Shown piece by piece: positions 12,601 through 24,188 of a DNA stretch of 64,000 nucleotides (position 1 is the first letter of the stretch; each line of letters opens with the position of its first letter). The translations under genes were made by a program, and so were the position numbers. The stretch lies in the NCBI RefSeq assembly GCF_028389875.1, contig NC_084664.1, positions 117,931,966-117,995,965 on the forward strand, read 5' to 3'. A model generated the notes under the pieces. That model ran no database searches. It was not told where the DNA came from and saw nothing but the letters and a program-made list of their open reading frames with translations. Source of the DNA: Rhea pennata (taxonomy: Eukaryota > Chordata > Aves > Rheiformes > Rheidae).

Positions 12601-15600
12601 GAGCTGGTCTTCTCTTCTTCCTTTGCCCCTCCTAGGATTAAAGGATGATCCCTTGTCTGGTTGCTGCATGTCTTTCAGGGGCTGAGGTGGGGGAGAGGGA
12701 GGAACAGATTTTTGTGGCCTGCTAAGCCAGACAGGGTGCAAAGACTTTAGAACGCTTACTGCTATGAAACAGCGCTGAAACCAGCAGCTTTCCTCTGCCT
12801 GCATGTATTTTTGCTGGCCAGCAGATGGTGATAGCGGTTGGCTTGCTATACCTAAGGGCAGCGTCTCTGCATCTAGCTCTCATCATGCATCTAGCACGCA
12901 GGTGTCCGCTGCTCTCGCTGCTTATGTCCACTGACCTTTTCCATTCTCCGCTTCGACGAAGTCTAACTCTTTATGGGGAAATGTAAAACTCCCAGTCCTT
13001 TAGGTCTAGGACTCCTGCAGAACCAGTCAAGGTAGTTGTGTGTGAGATTTATAACACCCTCTCTCTCTAACTAGTATTAACTGGCCTTTCCAGGAGAGGG
13101 AGCAACAAAAGTATAGTAAGGATGATAATCTACACTATGAAACTTTTCTTTGCTTTTAAACATTTAATTTTTATATTGTGGCAGACACATAGTAGCTATT
13201 CTTTGATGGTGGAAGCAAAAGACAGAAATGGTGGATCAGGTGGGAGAAGTGCACAATGTTCTTTAGAAATCAAGATTTTAGATGTCAATGACAACGTTCC
13301 TGTTGTTGAAAGTCGTATGGTAAGTACAGTTACAATATTTTTGTTCTCACACCTGCTAGTATCACATTGTTTGCAGACCTTGTTATGCAGGTTTTCCTGT
13401 CTTGATGAAATGGAGTAAATCATCACATTTTTATTTAAAGAGTATTGTTTGATTGCAGCTTGAAGGAAGCATTGAAGAAAACAAAGCAAATGTGGAAATT
13501 ATGCGAATAAAAGTATTTGACAAAGATGAAGAGTTTTCTGATAACTGGCTGGCAAAATTTGCATTTGCTTCTGGTAATGAAGGTGGCTATTTTCATATAG
13601 AAACAGATACCCAAACAAATGAAGGGATTTTGACTCTTATGAAGGTTAGCATATTATTTACAAAATCTTCTTTAATTATCAGAATAATTTATTCTTTTTA
13701 GTATACTGAATATAAGTAATCTATATGTAAACTGTAAATAACCTGTGTGTTGAACACTCCTCCTTTTTCATGTGCCTTAGTGTATAAAAATTTCATACAA
13801 AATTTTATTTTTGTCTAGCATTTCCTTTTGCATTCTCTGTGACCTCAAATGTATCTGCAGGGGCAGAAGTCTCTAAACTTTTCTAACTGTCAACAGCATG
13901 AACATGTACACTGTAACCTTTACCTTATTTTTGCTCTCCTGGCTGGTCTTGGTTTAATTTCTGTTTCCCATGGCCAAAGATAACATTGCATGCAACACTT
14001 ACTCTGTGAGCCATAGGTTACAGACTATTTATTTTGTAAACTTCCATGTAGTTTCCATTCCCTTTTAATCCATAGGAACTGAAGATGGATAGTGCCTTAA
14101 GAACTCTTTTTGTTTGTTTGTTTTGTTTTTGTTTTCATTTCTTTAAATAATTATAAAAATTGGTAAGCACTAAGGAATCAGTAAGAAATAACTGAAGAGC
14201 CAAGTATTACAGAGTACTGATACATTGAAAGTAAAAACGGACTATAAGGGTAAGACTCATTTCACCTACCCTTAAATAAGTTTAAATTTGGCAATATTAA
14301 AATATATATATTTATGATGTCATTCACTGGAAAAGTAAGAAGGAAATCTCTGTTATATACTCTTAAAGAATTAAAGCATTATATATAGAGTAACATGTTA
14401 ACTGACAGTTCTTCCCACTATAGTATCTTTCACTGACATTTAAATACTAACTGTAAGACTGTTATGTAGATATCAAATTCTGAGTGATCTTTTTCTGTGA
14501 TTTGCTCTAGGAACTAAACTATGAAGAAATGAAAAGCCTAAACTTGAGCGTTGTTGTTACAAATAAAGCAGAATTCCACGAGTCAATTAGAAAGAGCTAT
14601 AAAGCTAAAGCAATTCCAATTAAAATTAATGTGATTAATGTTCGAGAAGGTCCTAAATTCCCAGGTGGCACAAAAATTATTAAAGCAATGGAGACCATGC
14701 GGAAAAACCAGGTTATTGGACAATACCAAGCCTATGATGAAGATACTGGAAAAGCAGCAGAGCGTATTACGTAAGAATCTTCTTTTTATAGAACTATTGT
14801 ATTTTGTATATTGAATATGTATTTTAAAATAGAATTTAATTTGACATATATATTGAACTGAAAGGCAATCTGTTTGCTTCTATGTGTAATTGAGACCTTA
14901 AAGGAAAATGTTACAATCATCAAAATTCTGTTATGTTGAAAATTACTGGCTTAAAAATCCTACTTGATTTGAAGTATATGGCAAGACATGAGTGTTTCTG
15001 CGGAAACTGTCTGTGCTTGCCTGCTATTTGTCATGCCCTTACACTTTTCAGAGTAAGTCTACACATTTAACTTTGTAGAAATATGAGGAAGAAATATACA
15101 GAAATGTGTAGAAATCAGACTAAAAGGGTGTAAGATAAGTTTGCACATGCATATATGTGGCTGCATTTAGACTTTTGAGTTCTCATTTTCCAGCCAAAAT
15201 TTGATTGAACCGTCACCATGGCATTCACAGACGCAGCTGCAGCCGGCAGAGATGCACACGTGGCTGTGGAGCCCTGTCCTCCACTCCTGTAATACAGTTG
15301 TTGCTGCTCAGGTTTCTGGGGCAAGGGGGAGGGAGGGGAAGATGATCACCACAGCCAGCAGCGGAGCTCGCTGCCCTGCTGATTTCCTGCTCTCAGTCTA
15401 CCTTCTTGTAACGCTTCTACGCTCAAATCCTGGTGACTGTAGAGAGGGAGAAGGAAGTTTCAGCATTCAAGGTGTGATTATAATCTTAGATTTATAGTTT
15501 AAACCAGTTAAAACAGCAGGAGAGTCGGACCTCATACCTAGGCATCTTGTTTCAGCTTCAAATGGGGAGTAAGCTGCCTTTTCCATTGATTTTTTGGTTG

Positions 15601-18600
15601 TTATAAATATGTACATTTTTGTATGCACTTTTAATCAGGTACATCAAAGGAAGAGATTTGGCAAACTGGATCACAATAGACTCGGTTACAGGTGAAATCA
15701 TACTTGCACAAGACCTTGATTATGAATCAGTTCATGTAGTAAACGGTACCTACGCTATCACCATGCTGGGCATAACTAAAGGTAAGTCAAGAGTGTTTTG
15801 TTTTCACATTGCTCGGACTGACTTTTGTTGCAAGTTTCCTGTTTGTTTAGGGTTTAGTTTATCTTCCACAGCTACAGTTACCTTCCTGTGTTTAACACCT
15901 GAAAGTTAGGTGTGCAGTGCAGTCTCACCTCGAGTTTCACCTCGATTCTGTTTAGAGGAGAGAAATGAGTGTCTCCTTGAATACTAATGAAACTTGGAAT
16001 GTGTTCCTGAGATGCCCATTTCTTTTTTCTTTGACCAGATATAGGTTAAGCACATGGTTAAAATGTGTGTAATGTTCAAGTGCTAAAGTTAATGCACCCT
16101 AAGAGAAATAGCCAATGCTAAGCGACATTACTGACAAGCACTTTCTCATGTGAAAGCTGCCAACAAAGTCAATGCAAAGGTTTATCTAAAAGGGTAATTG
16201 AGGACCAACTCCTGTATTTTTGGAAGTAGAGAGACTTTCTGTAGAGACTTCTTAGGCTTTAGCTACCTCTTACTGCATTCTGAAAACACATCTGAGTGTT
16301 TTTCTGATGCTACTTTTAGCAGCACCTACAAGTATATAAAGGTTGCTAAATACTGCATGTCTTTCTCTTTTTTTGGTGAGAGAGGACTGCTCTGGATCTC
16401 AAGTCAACCGTAATTGTCTTGGCACTGAAGCTGTTAAAAACGATACACTCTTCTTGAGATGTCTTGGTGATAAGATGTAATTTATTCTGTTTATATCCTT
16501 CCTGTATCCTAAATCCATTTTGCTACAGGAGTATTGCCTACTGAAACTAAATTACAAAGGGTTTTGTGAAACTGGATAAGAATGTCTCTTGTAAAGAAAT
16601 AGTGTCAATCTCTCAGTAATAAGCAGATTTCAGAGTCCTAAGTTTTCTTGAATGCTAAGCAAGAGAGGCTCAAAACTCCTGGTGCATGTCATTAGAATTA
16701 TCACTTCCTAGTCTGCATGTTACTGTGCAACTGTACACAGGAAATGCCCTTTAAAATTAAAATAGTAAAAGAGAACTTTTCTTCAGAAGAGCCTTCTCAA
16801 TATGTTTATAAATAATAGGGATGAAATAGTTCTCCCATAAACTTCAATGATAGCAGTGTTTTCTTTCAATTTACTTTAATAGTTTTTGTTTTAGAAAGAG
16901 TATTAAAATTTTTTGGTAAGATTTTTGTACATATCAAATCAATATAATTTGTCCTGTTTTATATTCTTAGATTTTCCTAGGAAAACAGTCACTGGCACAG
17001 TCATTATTCAAATTGAAGATGTGAATGATAACTGTCCAGTTATTGAGTACCCTGTGCGGACTGTATGTTCAGATACAAAATTAATTGATGTTACAGCTAC
17101 TGATTTGGATAGTTACCCAAACAGTGCTCCCTTCAGCTTTACTCTCCTTGAGCCCGAGGAGAAAACAAAAAATTGGATAATTGGATCCAGAAATGGTAAG
17201 AAAATATATTTTAAGTTGCTTTCAGCTATTTGGAACGTTACAGAGGTGTTTCACTTTAATTCAGTTCGTACTGACAGTTTGGCTGACCCAGACAAAAAAA
17301 AAAAATCCACATCAGGTGTGGAGTCATGCATGAAGTCACCAATTGCATCCTACTCTCTTCTGTCCAGTGGATGTAAAAGCATGATTATGTATTCTGGGAC
17401 CTATTCCCTTCCCTCAGTTGGACCATCTTTGTGTAGTTTGAGTTATATATGGCATCTGGGAGCTGGTGGATGACACTGGGATTAAACCACACTCCCGTCT
17501 TCTCACAGAAATTGAGCGAAGTGATGCAAGGTGCAATTCATTAAAACTAAGTTTGGAGATAATTGTGTTACTGGGCTGCAGTTGCTTTAGCCCTTAATAA
17601 TAATAATAATAAAAGCTTGCACAGTGTGGGCCTTGCAAAGGGAAATGCTATGCAACCTGTCCAAGACTCTCCTGTACAGCAGGGGAAGAAGCAATAGCAG
17701 CTGCAGCCCTCTTCCTTAAATGTATACTGTGAGTACTGTAATGAATACTGTGAAATGAGATATGCATTTTTTTCTTACCTTCTCATTCATACACAGATAG
17801 AAAATACTTAAAAGAAATGCTTCTGGTGAATGGAAGGCACCAGAAAATACTTTTCCTCTCAAACTCTTTATTCTGTCAGCTATAACATGACAGTATAACA
17901 CTAAAAACCAAAAATCATTAATCCTGATCACCAGGTTTAGGACCCAAAAAGCATTCTTACTTTTTTTTTCCCTCACCCGACTTGTAGTCAGACTTGCAGT
18001 AATTGTAGGGATTATTGCTTTTCAGAGTAGAGTGGCATTCCCCAGCTGGGATCATCTGGGCACCTCTCACCTAACTGTGTCTGCAACATCACATGGTCAC
18101 AGAAATGGGTGGTATTTTGACTCTCTTGGTCTCTGCCTGTGGCCTAAAATGGATTATCCTACGGCTGAAAATATTTTTGCGAATTCAGCCTTTGGTTTTT
18201 TAGATGACATAAAGGTTAGAGCTAGATAGCCAGTCAGACTATATTATGTGATAGTCTTTGCTTTGTGGAAGAGTTTGAGACTCTTCCACAATTATCTAAA
18301 ACTGCAAGTGAGGGCAGCTGTTTTGTTACTAGCATGAATGATCTGATTAAAAATAACAGTGTATAAACTGTAGCAGCAGCTAATTCAAGTTAATTCCATT
18401 CCACATTGTGACTTAGCTTGAGACCTACATGGGAAGTTGGGAAGACTTTAATTCTCTTAGTTTACAGGAGTTACCTTTCTCTTTACTCATTTCTTGATTA
18501 TTTTCTTTTTTCTTTAAACCCCCTCTTCTGCCTCAGACACTAGCATACAGCTGATCCCACAAAACCTGAAAACTGGCAAAACTGAAGTTCCAATCTTAGT

Positions 18601-19069
18601 ACAAGATTACCAAGGTTTCAGCTGTACCCAGAAACAGTCTCTACAGCTGACTGTCTGTACATGTTCACGTGACAGCTCTATACCCACATGTGCTGAAAAG
18701 CAGTCAGCAGCTGGCCTGGGACCTGGAGCAGTTGCACTAATCATCTTGGCATTTTTACTTTTGCTGCGTAAGTAATTGTTTTATATTATCTCAGAAGCAC
18801 TAAGAGTATGTGCTCATAGTGCATGGTCTGCAGGATCAAGAGTATGGTCTGCAAGGCACCTGAGAAGAAACACTGCCTGCTCTCAGGATTAATCATTTCT
18901 CTTCGCTTTGTGAGTAAATTCCTTGTCTTTATGACATCCTGGCAAATTTCCAACTAACTTTGCTAACATCAGCATTTCACCCTCAAAAGATTTCAAGCTG
19001 TACGTTTCAAAATTAATACATTAGACTTGTATTTTTGTTTGTTATGCCACAAATACCACATGGAGAAGA

Positions 19070-19100
<31 letters not shown>

Positions 19101-20454
19101 CACTTTTCAGTGTTTCCCACACTTCCCCATGTGAACCCTAAATCTTCCCCCTCAAGCCGTAGTGCTGTGGTTGCTCTCCCAAACTCTTCTCCCTTACTGA
19201 CAGCTTGGATATGGTTACTTATTCTGAGCAGCACATGACATTGTCTTTTGAGCTCTTATTTTGTCTTGCTGAAGAACAAGAACAGCACTTTGAGTTGGGA
19301 TATGGCCAAGTATACCAATGCTGTATTTAAACTGGCAAAAATTTATTGCTTATGTTATCAATCTAGCTGTAGCAAAACAGAGTTCATTCCATATGTATGC
19401 TCTGCTCCTGAAGCAAGATTTGTTTTCAGTTCCCCAGGTAACACTGTAAACATATCATAGGAGTAGTGAGATGTAATCTGTATAAAGTCGTTTATTTGTC
19501 TAGTAGTAAAAGAAGAGGAGAATTTAGAAATTTTAAGGTTGTACAGTGATTATTTAGGACTCACATTTGCAAGATGATATCTTTAATAATGTACAGCTGA
19601 ACACATGCATGATCATTTGTAGGACTGAGGTCTTGACATAGCCTAGTGGCAGTTTACTCTCTAGGAAACCGTCCTGGCATATGTGTCTAGAAAATATCTT
19701 GAATATTTAGAAACTTATCTGCAGCCCTTATCAGTCCTTATGTTGATCTTTAACTCATTAAAAATGCATTTCTGAATGGGAGCTGCCCAGGACTTTGGTA
19801 TTTGCTGTTACCATGCTTTGGCGCTAATCATCGCAGTTAATGGCAAACTGTTTCCTTGCAGTTATTCCACTATTATTGCTGTTGTGTCCGTGTCGATCGG
19901 GAGCTAAGGGATTTGCTGCAATACCGGATTACAGTGAGGAGATGTTACGTAACTGGAACAGTGAGGGAGCAGCTCCTGAAGAGAAGGCATGTTTACCTAA
20001 TAACATTTTGTTTTGATCTTCATTCAAGTCTTTCAGTTTTGCACTTGGCATCTCTTCCACATTATGAGTTGGTGTTTCAAAGCTGTAAAGCAGATTTTAA
20101 CTACATATGAACATTAACTGAAAATTAGTCTGGGCTCAGCAGAAGATACGTGGAAGATGAATTCCATGAGCAGCTCTGGAAATACCAACTATGCTGTTTA
20201 AATTCCAAAGAAGAGAGAAAGTAATCAAGCAAGTGTTGATAGTGTCTGAACGGAAGATAGGAGTGTGGGAGGAGCACTGATGCTGTGAAGTATTTACATT
20301 TGCAAGTCTAGAGTGTTCTATGCCCATTTGGGAGTATGTTAAAGCAGTAGAAGAATGAGTTATAAAGCTTAGCTTCCCGTCACTAGTTTAAAGTTTCAGG
20401 TTACGTTTTAATTGACTTCCTCATGTGCTCCCTTCTTAAACAGAGGGAATTCTT

Positions 20455-20503
<49 letters not shown>

Positions 20504-23500
20504 ATGTATATAGAAATAGGTAGAGAGAAAGAACAGCAGTGAGTTGCCCTTTCTTGTTATCTTACAAAACCCAGTTTTCAATGAATGGGCATAACACTAG
20601 CACACTTTTGAGTGCTAACAAAGAAACAGAAGTAAGATAACCTTGACTTTTCTTTAGGGCCAATACTCCCACAAGTTTTTGACAAAAGACAATAAACTTA
20701 ATGGGGAAGCCAAATTTCTAAGAAAGAAGAAAGGTCCAGGCAGCATATGCTCTCCACATTTTTGTTTGGGTAAAACTGGGCAGTATCACATGTCTGTGGT
20801 TGAGGAGACTACCGAAACTTTCTTGGAGCAGTTGAGCTCTCTAGTTTTTGTTTAAAACTCTCAAGTTTTTGTTTATATTTTCTTTTCCTCTTAATGCTCT
20901 TTGATTCCCAAGGCTTTGAGTTTTAAGAAACAATGCATCTATATCTTCTCTCCTCCTGAGAACACAATCCTGGAAGCTACACCCTATTTCATGAGGCACT
21001 TCACTCTTTGTAGCAACATGTTATAAGTACGAATTCAAACAAGTCAAACGACTCCCAGGTCCCACCCAGCCTTGCTGCTGGTTTGGTCAGTTCTGTGTGC
21101 TTGACAACATAGCTTTCATGTCACATCTTAATTTGTGTTGTTTTATGTAGCCAGTGCTAAACCTCATCACGCCCAGTGCTGTGGGGATGTCGACAGCAGC
21201 GGCCAGAGGAGCAGCAGGAATGAGCGCAGAGGAAGCTGTGGCAGAAAGTGGCAATTCTGCATCTAATGTAAGAGAGCATTACAACACTGTGACCAGGAGC
21301 ACTGAAAGATGGGAAGAGCAAAAGCATCTCTTTTCTGGAGCTGATTATGGAGCTATGGCAGCTGGAGGGGCTGAAGGTGTAACAGCTGGAGAAGGCAAGA
21401 CAGTGGTGGCCAGAGAAGGTGTGCTGGCGGGAACTGGAGGAGCCATGAAAGAAGAATTTTTAAGAGACTACTTCAGTGATGTAAGCATATGACCTGAGTA
21501 ACTATCTTGATATTGACGCTTAGAGATACTAGTATGTGATTCTTGGAAAGTAAGTTGTCAAATGCCACTTATGTTACTACATAACATAGATCCAGACCTG
21601 AATATAATGTTCTGCGCTGTGTGTATCTGTGGTGGGGACAGTTTATGGGTTCAAGTTCAAATGTTGGACTTAAAGCATGACAATGATCAGTCTCATAGCA
21701 CTCTGTATAGAAGATGAGACCTGCCTTGAGAGAGATTGGGGAATGGAATCCAGGATATTTGGCAGCAACCAAGGAGCCTCTGGTTCACAAGGAGAAGCCA
21801 TGAGGAAGATATGATATAAACCTCAGGGGCTTAAGCACCTCACACTCATTTCTAGGGAGTCACTTCCGTGACTCTTCATGAAGCACAGCTAAGAACCTTA
21901 TCATGGAGCAAGCACTTGAAAGTTAGGCTATAGATGGCAAAGGGTAGAGGGTGAGGTCTGTTTATTCAAAACAGCTGATAAAGTGGTGCTAGCATTGTCT
22001 TTTTGCCTAACAGCTTGCTTTTCGTCCACATGTCGTACTTTGTAGCGTTATACATAATCTGAGCATAACTATCTGCTCAAGTCCTGCAGGAGGTCTTAGA
22101 GAAGTGAAGTGACGATAGTCAGCTTTACAACTTTTGGGAGGCTAAAAACAGACAAATAACCAATCCACATTGTTTCAGATGCATGCTGTCATGTCATGCA
22201 GTTTTTTGTTTGTAAAAACATCTTGGGAAATGTACCTACTTTCAGGATCAAACATAGATCAACATATGGAAGCAATTTGGATCTAGGTATATACCACATT
22301 GTCCAGGTGCATAAATATGCACTCTAAAACCTTGAATATGGCAGCAGAGTGGCTCTGAACACAAACCAGCAAACATACTAGGTAAAGCTGGTTCAGCAGG
22401 CCCAGGATTATTTGTCTGTCTTTGCTCCTGGAATTAAAGCTGGTGCAAGCATATACAAAGATATTCAAGGTAGTACCAGAAGCTAATTGTGTGCAAGTCC
22501 TGCTTTCAGGCCGAACTGGCCGTGGAAGTAGTGTATTCATGACCCATGAACTCCGCTTCTTCCAAAATGGTCTGTGTAATGCCAGCTTACGTGTTGGGCT
22601 TAAACTGCTTAAATACTTACATTTCTGTAGATATTAACTTAGCAGTTTGTTCACTCTTTTTGCCAAATTCTGCAGGCAATCCTGGTGAAAAGGGCCATGG
22701 CAGGTGATAACATGTCAACGTATACTCATTAAACAAACATATGTTTAAGTATTAGGATACTGTCAAGCATGGTTTTGACACTCTGCCGCAGACACTTAAT
22801 TACATATGAAGTTCATTCACTGAACCAAAAGAAAAACAATCTTGGTATGTTTGTGAAGATACAGTAGTGTCACAAATGAGTTTTAACAGCAGATGATGAT
22901 AGTACTTGAGGCTTGTAGTTTAATTGCAGATTGCAGTATCCTCTTTCTCCTTTATGTAATGTCAAGTTCAGATTAATTTTAGGTGAAAAGCAGTGCTAGA
23001 CACTACCCTTGATTGACTGACAGTTTTTGTGGGTTCCATTAAATTCTTATGCTAAATCTGTTTTGATAAAATATTCCTTATTTTCAAAGTTGATAATGCC
23101 ATTAATGAACTTATGCTTGCTTTTTTTTCTTCCTTTTTTTTTTTTCCTCTCCTCTCTCTCTCTAGAAAGCTGTCTCTTTTGCAGATGAAGATGAAGCCCA
23201 AGCTGCAAAGGATTGTCTCCTGGTTTATTCTCAGGGAGAGTCAAGCTCTCCCCATGGATCCGTCGGCTGCTGCAGCTTTATTGAGAGTGATCTTGATGAC
23301 CGCTTTCTTGATGATTTAGGAGATAAATTTAAGACTCTAGCAGAAATATGCATAGGTAGGCATATAGACATGAAAGATAGTAGCTCTAGGAATGAATCAG
23401 GTTTCGGTCTTAATGACTCAAAGCCACAGTTCTTAGGTCAGCAAAGTGCTTCCCTTTCCGAACAAGCCTTTGCCTCGGGCAGCCGCTTGCAGCCAGCCCA

Positions 23501-24188
23501 GGCGGCACACAAGGATAATGCTGTAGGACCAGACACTGTGTCTCAGGAGGTGGTCACGGAAACAACCTTTGTATCGAGGTCTGGACAGCATGAGGCAAGG
23601 CCTGTTTCCAAACCGTACTCTGAGAGCAATGTCACTGTGACGGAAACGTCCTATTCTGCGGGCCCCCCTGCCACTGTTTTTCTAGATCCCCAGTTTAAGG
23701 AGAATGTAGTGGTGACAGAGAGAGTGTTTGCACCTGCTTCAAGCTTGCAGGACATGGTGGAAATTCCTGATTTGCCAAATGGAAGTAATGTAGTGGTTAC
23801 CGAAAGGATGATTAAAGCAGAGGGCACTAGGCCAGGGGTCTTGACAGCTCAAGATCTCCCAGATTCGCAGTATGTTGTCGTGAGAGAGCGGGAGAGGGTG
23901 CTTGTGCCCGCCTCCGACCAGGGCTCGCTGAGCTTCCCCGGTTTATCCGAAGGGCAGAGTGTGGTGGTGACGGAGCGAGTAGTCACACCAGCCCAGGTCT
24001 CGGGGATGCAAAGCAGAAGCGAGCAGACAGCAGATGCTGGACTTGGAAGGCAAGAGAACGTATTAATCACAGACTCCCCGCTCAGCCAGCCTGGCCTGGC
24101 CGCTGGGGGGGTTCCTCCTGCCGGGTCCACTCTGAGCAAGTCTTCGCGAGTCACAAAATACAGCACTGTACAGTACACTCGCTCATAA
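1504..24188 (+). CDS. DSG2: Desmoglein-2, 15-exon gene (coding span)
   Basis: Desmoglein-2 is a calcium-dependent desmosomal cadherin that joins epithelial and cardiac cells and binds plakoglobin and plakophilins inside the cell. Fifteen exons join in frame into 1109 residues; human DSG2 has 1118. Visible parts: signal peptide, residues 1 to about 20; propeptide ending in the furin-type site RQKR (43-46); mature start EWI with the adhesive Trp at 48; calcium motifs LDINDNDP (146-153), LDVNDNVP (256-263) and EDVNDNCP (481-488); N-glycosylation sites at N108, N178, N342 and N453; membrane segment about 602-626; plakoglobin-binding region around 785-830; about six TETSY/VVVTER-like desmoglein repeats (about 897-1060). 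Many exon lengths equal those I recall for human (36, 135, 145, 186 nt). The one oddity is a GC donor after exon 13. Adjacency to TTR supports DSG2 over other desmogleins. Assignment is near certain; exon edges are read by eye. Confidence 0.96.
1540..8120 (+). other. DSG2: DSG2 intron 1
   Basis: A 6.6-kb intron. Its first 340 bases belong to the CpG island. It carries A runs near 1594-1621 and 2303-2332, a GC-rich patch at 3230-3450 with an inverted repeat, a short TATATA run near 5498-5521, and a CR1 fragment near 6626-6705. Two decoy exon-like stretches (2430-2463 and 7884-7925) are not usable in frame. No other gene seen. Confidence 0.8.
6626..6705 (-). mobile_element. CR1 LINE 3'-end fragment
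   Basis: The plus strand reads aatcatagaatcataaaatg, then a GGTTGGAGGGGACC stretch and TCATCTAGTCCAACCC. This is the reverse complement of the well-known avian CR1 3' end, whose tail is a repeat of ATTCTATG-like octamers. The fragment is therefore a severely 5'-truncated minus-strand copy. The right-hand limit is uncertain. It is the best sign in the window of an avian (or at least archosaur-type) genome. Confidence 0.88.
8121..8156 (+). CDS. DSG2: DSG2 exon 2, 36-nt microexon
   Basis: Twelve codons, [12 protein letters not shown], flanked by an acceptor (tactttacag) and a donor (gtagga). The residues align with human ICFNVGSGLHLQ without gaps, and the length is the same 36 nt. It completes the signal peptide. 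It lies 6.6 kb from exon 1 and is too short to appear as an open reading frame. Competing decoy exons in intron 1 fail on length or contain stops. Confidence 0.92.
9121..9255 (+). CDS. DSG2: DSG2 exon 3: propeptide and start of EC1
   Basis: 135 nt, phase 0 at both ends, acceptor ttttccacag and donor gtaaga. It encodes residues 25-69. It contains the proprotein convertase site RQKR (43-46), followed by the mature N-terminus EWIVPPAF. The Trp at mature position 2 is the residue that swaps between partner cadherins in trans adhesion. The exon ends in NPIAK, as in human. Confidence 0.96.
10585..10743 (+). CDS. DSG2: DSG2 exon 4: EC1
   Basis: 159 nt, 53 codons (residues 70-122), donor gtaagt. It contains ITEPPFG-like [13 protein letters not shown] and the [12 protein letters not shown] segment, with an N-glycosylation site at N108 also present in human. 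It is one codon shorter than the human exon. Confidence 0.95.
10908..11052 (+). CDS. DSG2: DSG2 exon 5: EC1/EC2 junction
   Basis: 145 nt, ending in phase 1, acceptor ttacttcag and donor gtaaca; the same length as human exon 5. It encodes the EC1-EC2 calcium linker [10 protein letters not shown]. The cadherin adhesion-recognition position reads GHALD here (YALD in human). Confidence 0.95.
12364..12524 (+). CDS. DSG2: DSG2 exon 6: EC2
   Basis: 161 nt, phase 1 in and phase 0 out, after gctctttcag and before gtaaaa. It encodes the calcium-binding DADEPN motif and the N-glycosylation site NAT (N178), ending NLDRE. It is two codons shorter than human. Confidence 0.94.
13185..13319 (+). CDS. DSG2: DSG2 exon 7: end of EC2
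   Basis: 135 nt, phase 0 at both ends. It encodes residues 225-269, including the EC2-EC3 calcium linker [10 protein letters not shown]. The loop GGSGGRSAQ is glycine-rich compared with human GEVTDKPVKQ. Confidence 0.94.
13459..13644 (+). CDS. DSG2: DSG2 exon 8: EC3
   Basis: 186 nt, 62 codons (residues 270-331), the same length as human. It contains [17 protein letters not shown] and the highly conserved [14 protein letters not shown] segment. The donor is gttagc, a weaker match than the others. Confidence 0.95.
14511..14770 (+). CDS. DSG2: DSG2 exon 9: EC3/EC4
   Basis: 260 nt, phase 0 in and phase 2 out, acceptor tttgctctag and donor gtaaga. It encodes [16 protein letters not shown] (N-glycosylation site at N342), the end of EC3 and the start of EC4 with YDEDTG. 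Confidence 0.94.
15639..15781 (+). CDS. DSG2: DSG2 exon 10: EC4
   Basis: 143 nt, phase 2 in and phase 1 out, acceptor tttaatcag and donor gtaagt. It encodes [12 protein letters not shown] and the VNGTY glycosylation site (N453), both aligned with human EC4. Confidence 0.94.
16971..17195 (+). CDS. DSG2: DSG2 exon 11: end of EC4, membrane-proximal domain
   Basis: 225 nt, phase 1 in and out. It begins with the PRKTVTGTV strand and contains the linker [10 protein letters not shown], then the extracellular anchor domain ([17 protein letters not shown]), all aligned with human. Confidence 0.94.
18537..18767 (+). CDS. DSG2: DSG2 exon 12: extracellular anchor and membrane segment
   Basis: 231 nt, phase 1 in and out. 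It has the cysteine-bearing anchor ([14 protein letters not shown]) and then [18 protein letters not shown], the first part of the single membrane helix that continues into exon 13. Confidence 0.94.
19862..19986 (+). CDS. DSG2: DSG2 exon 13: end of membrane helix, GC donor
   Basis: 125 nt, phase 1 in and phase 0 out. It encodes [10 protein letters not shown], then GAKGF and the intracellular anchor [17 protein letters not shown], matching human up to PPEDK. The frame requires the exon to end at AAG followed by gcatgt, a GC donor. The nearby gt at 19991 would add four bases and put exon 14 out of frame. Confidence 0.88.
20457..20512. repeat. (TA)n / TATG microsatellite
   Basis: Alternating TA dinucleotides of about 34 bases followed by TGTATG units, inside DSG2 intron 13. 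Confidence 0.95.
21151..21480 (+). CDS. DSG2: DSG2 exon 14: intracellular cadherin-specific region
   Basis: 330 nt, 110 codons (660-769), phase 0 at both ends, acceptor ttttatgtag and donor gtaagc. Contains [15 protein letters not shown] and [10 protein letters not shown], which align with human GRWEEHRSLLSG and EEFLRNYFTD. The alanine/glycine-rich stretch between them is poorly conserved. Confidence 0.94.
23166..24188 (+). CDS. DSG2: DSG2 exon 15: plakoglobin-binding site, desmoglein repeats, stop
   Basis: Last coding exon, 340 codons plus TAA. It begins [10 protein letters not shown]. The segment [10 protein letters not shown] through [19 protein letters not shown] (about 785-821) is the conserved catenin-binding segment. 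About six repeats of the VVVTERV type follow (about 23547-24080), the feature that marks the desmoglein unique region. The end STVQYTRS corresponds to human STVQHSYS. Confidence 0.96.
   Translation, partial: KAVSFADEDEAQAAKDCLLVYSQGESSSPHGSVGCCSFIESDLDDRFLDDLGDKFKTLAEICIGRHIDMKDSSSRNESGFGLNDSKPQFLGQQSASLSEQAFASGSRLQPAQAAHKDNAVGPDTVSQEVVTETTFVSRSGQHEARPVSKPYSESNVTVTETSYSAGPPATVFLDPQFKENVVVTERVFAPASSLQDMVEIPDLPNGSNVVVTERMIKAEGTRPGVLTAQDLPDSQYVVVRERERVLVPASDQGSLSFPGLSEGQSVVVTERVVTPAQVSGMQSRSEQTADAGLGRQENVLITDSPLSQPGLAAGGVPPAGSTLSKSSRVTKYSTVQYTRS

Larger units (their letters stand above)
8157..14510 (+). other. DSG2: DSG2 introns 2-8
   Basis: Introns between exons 2 and 9, from 139 bp (between exons 7 and 8) to about 1.3 kb. 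They hold a T run of about 37 bases at 9628-9664 and TTTG-type runs near 10772-10805 and 14108-14135. I saw no extra exon, RNA gene or recognisable transposon. Confidence 0.7.
14771..23165 (+). other. DSG2: DSG2 introns 9-14
   Basis: Introns between exons 9 and 15. Simple repeats: TAA near 17597-17611, an A run near 19076-19100 and a (TA)n/(TG)n tract at 20457-20512. Intron 13 (19987-21150) begins with GC. No independent gene recognised. Confidence 0.7.
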
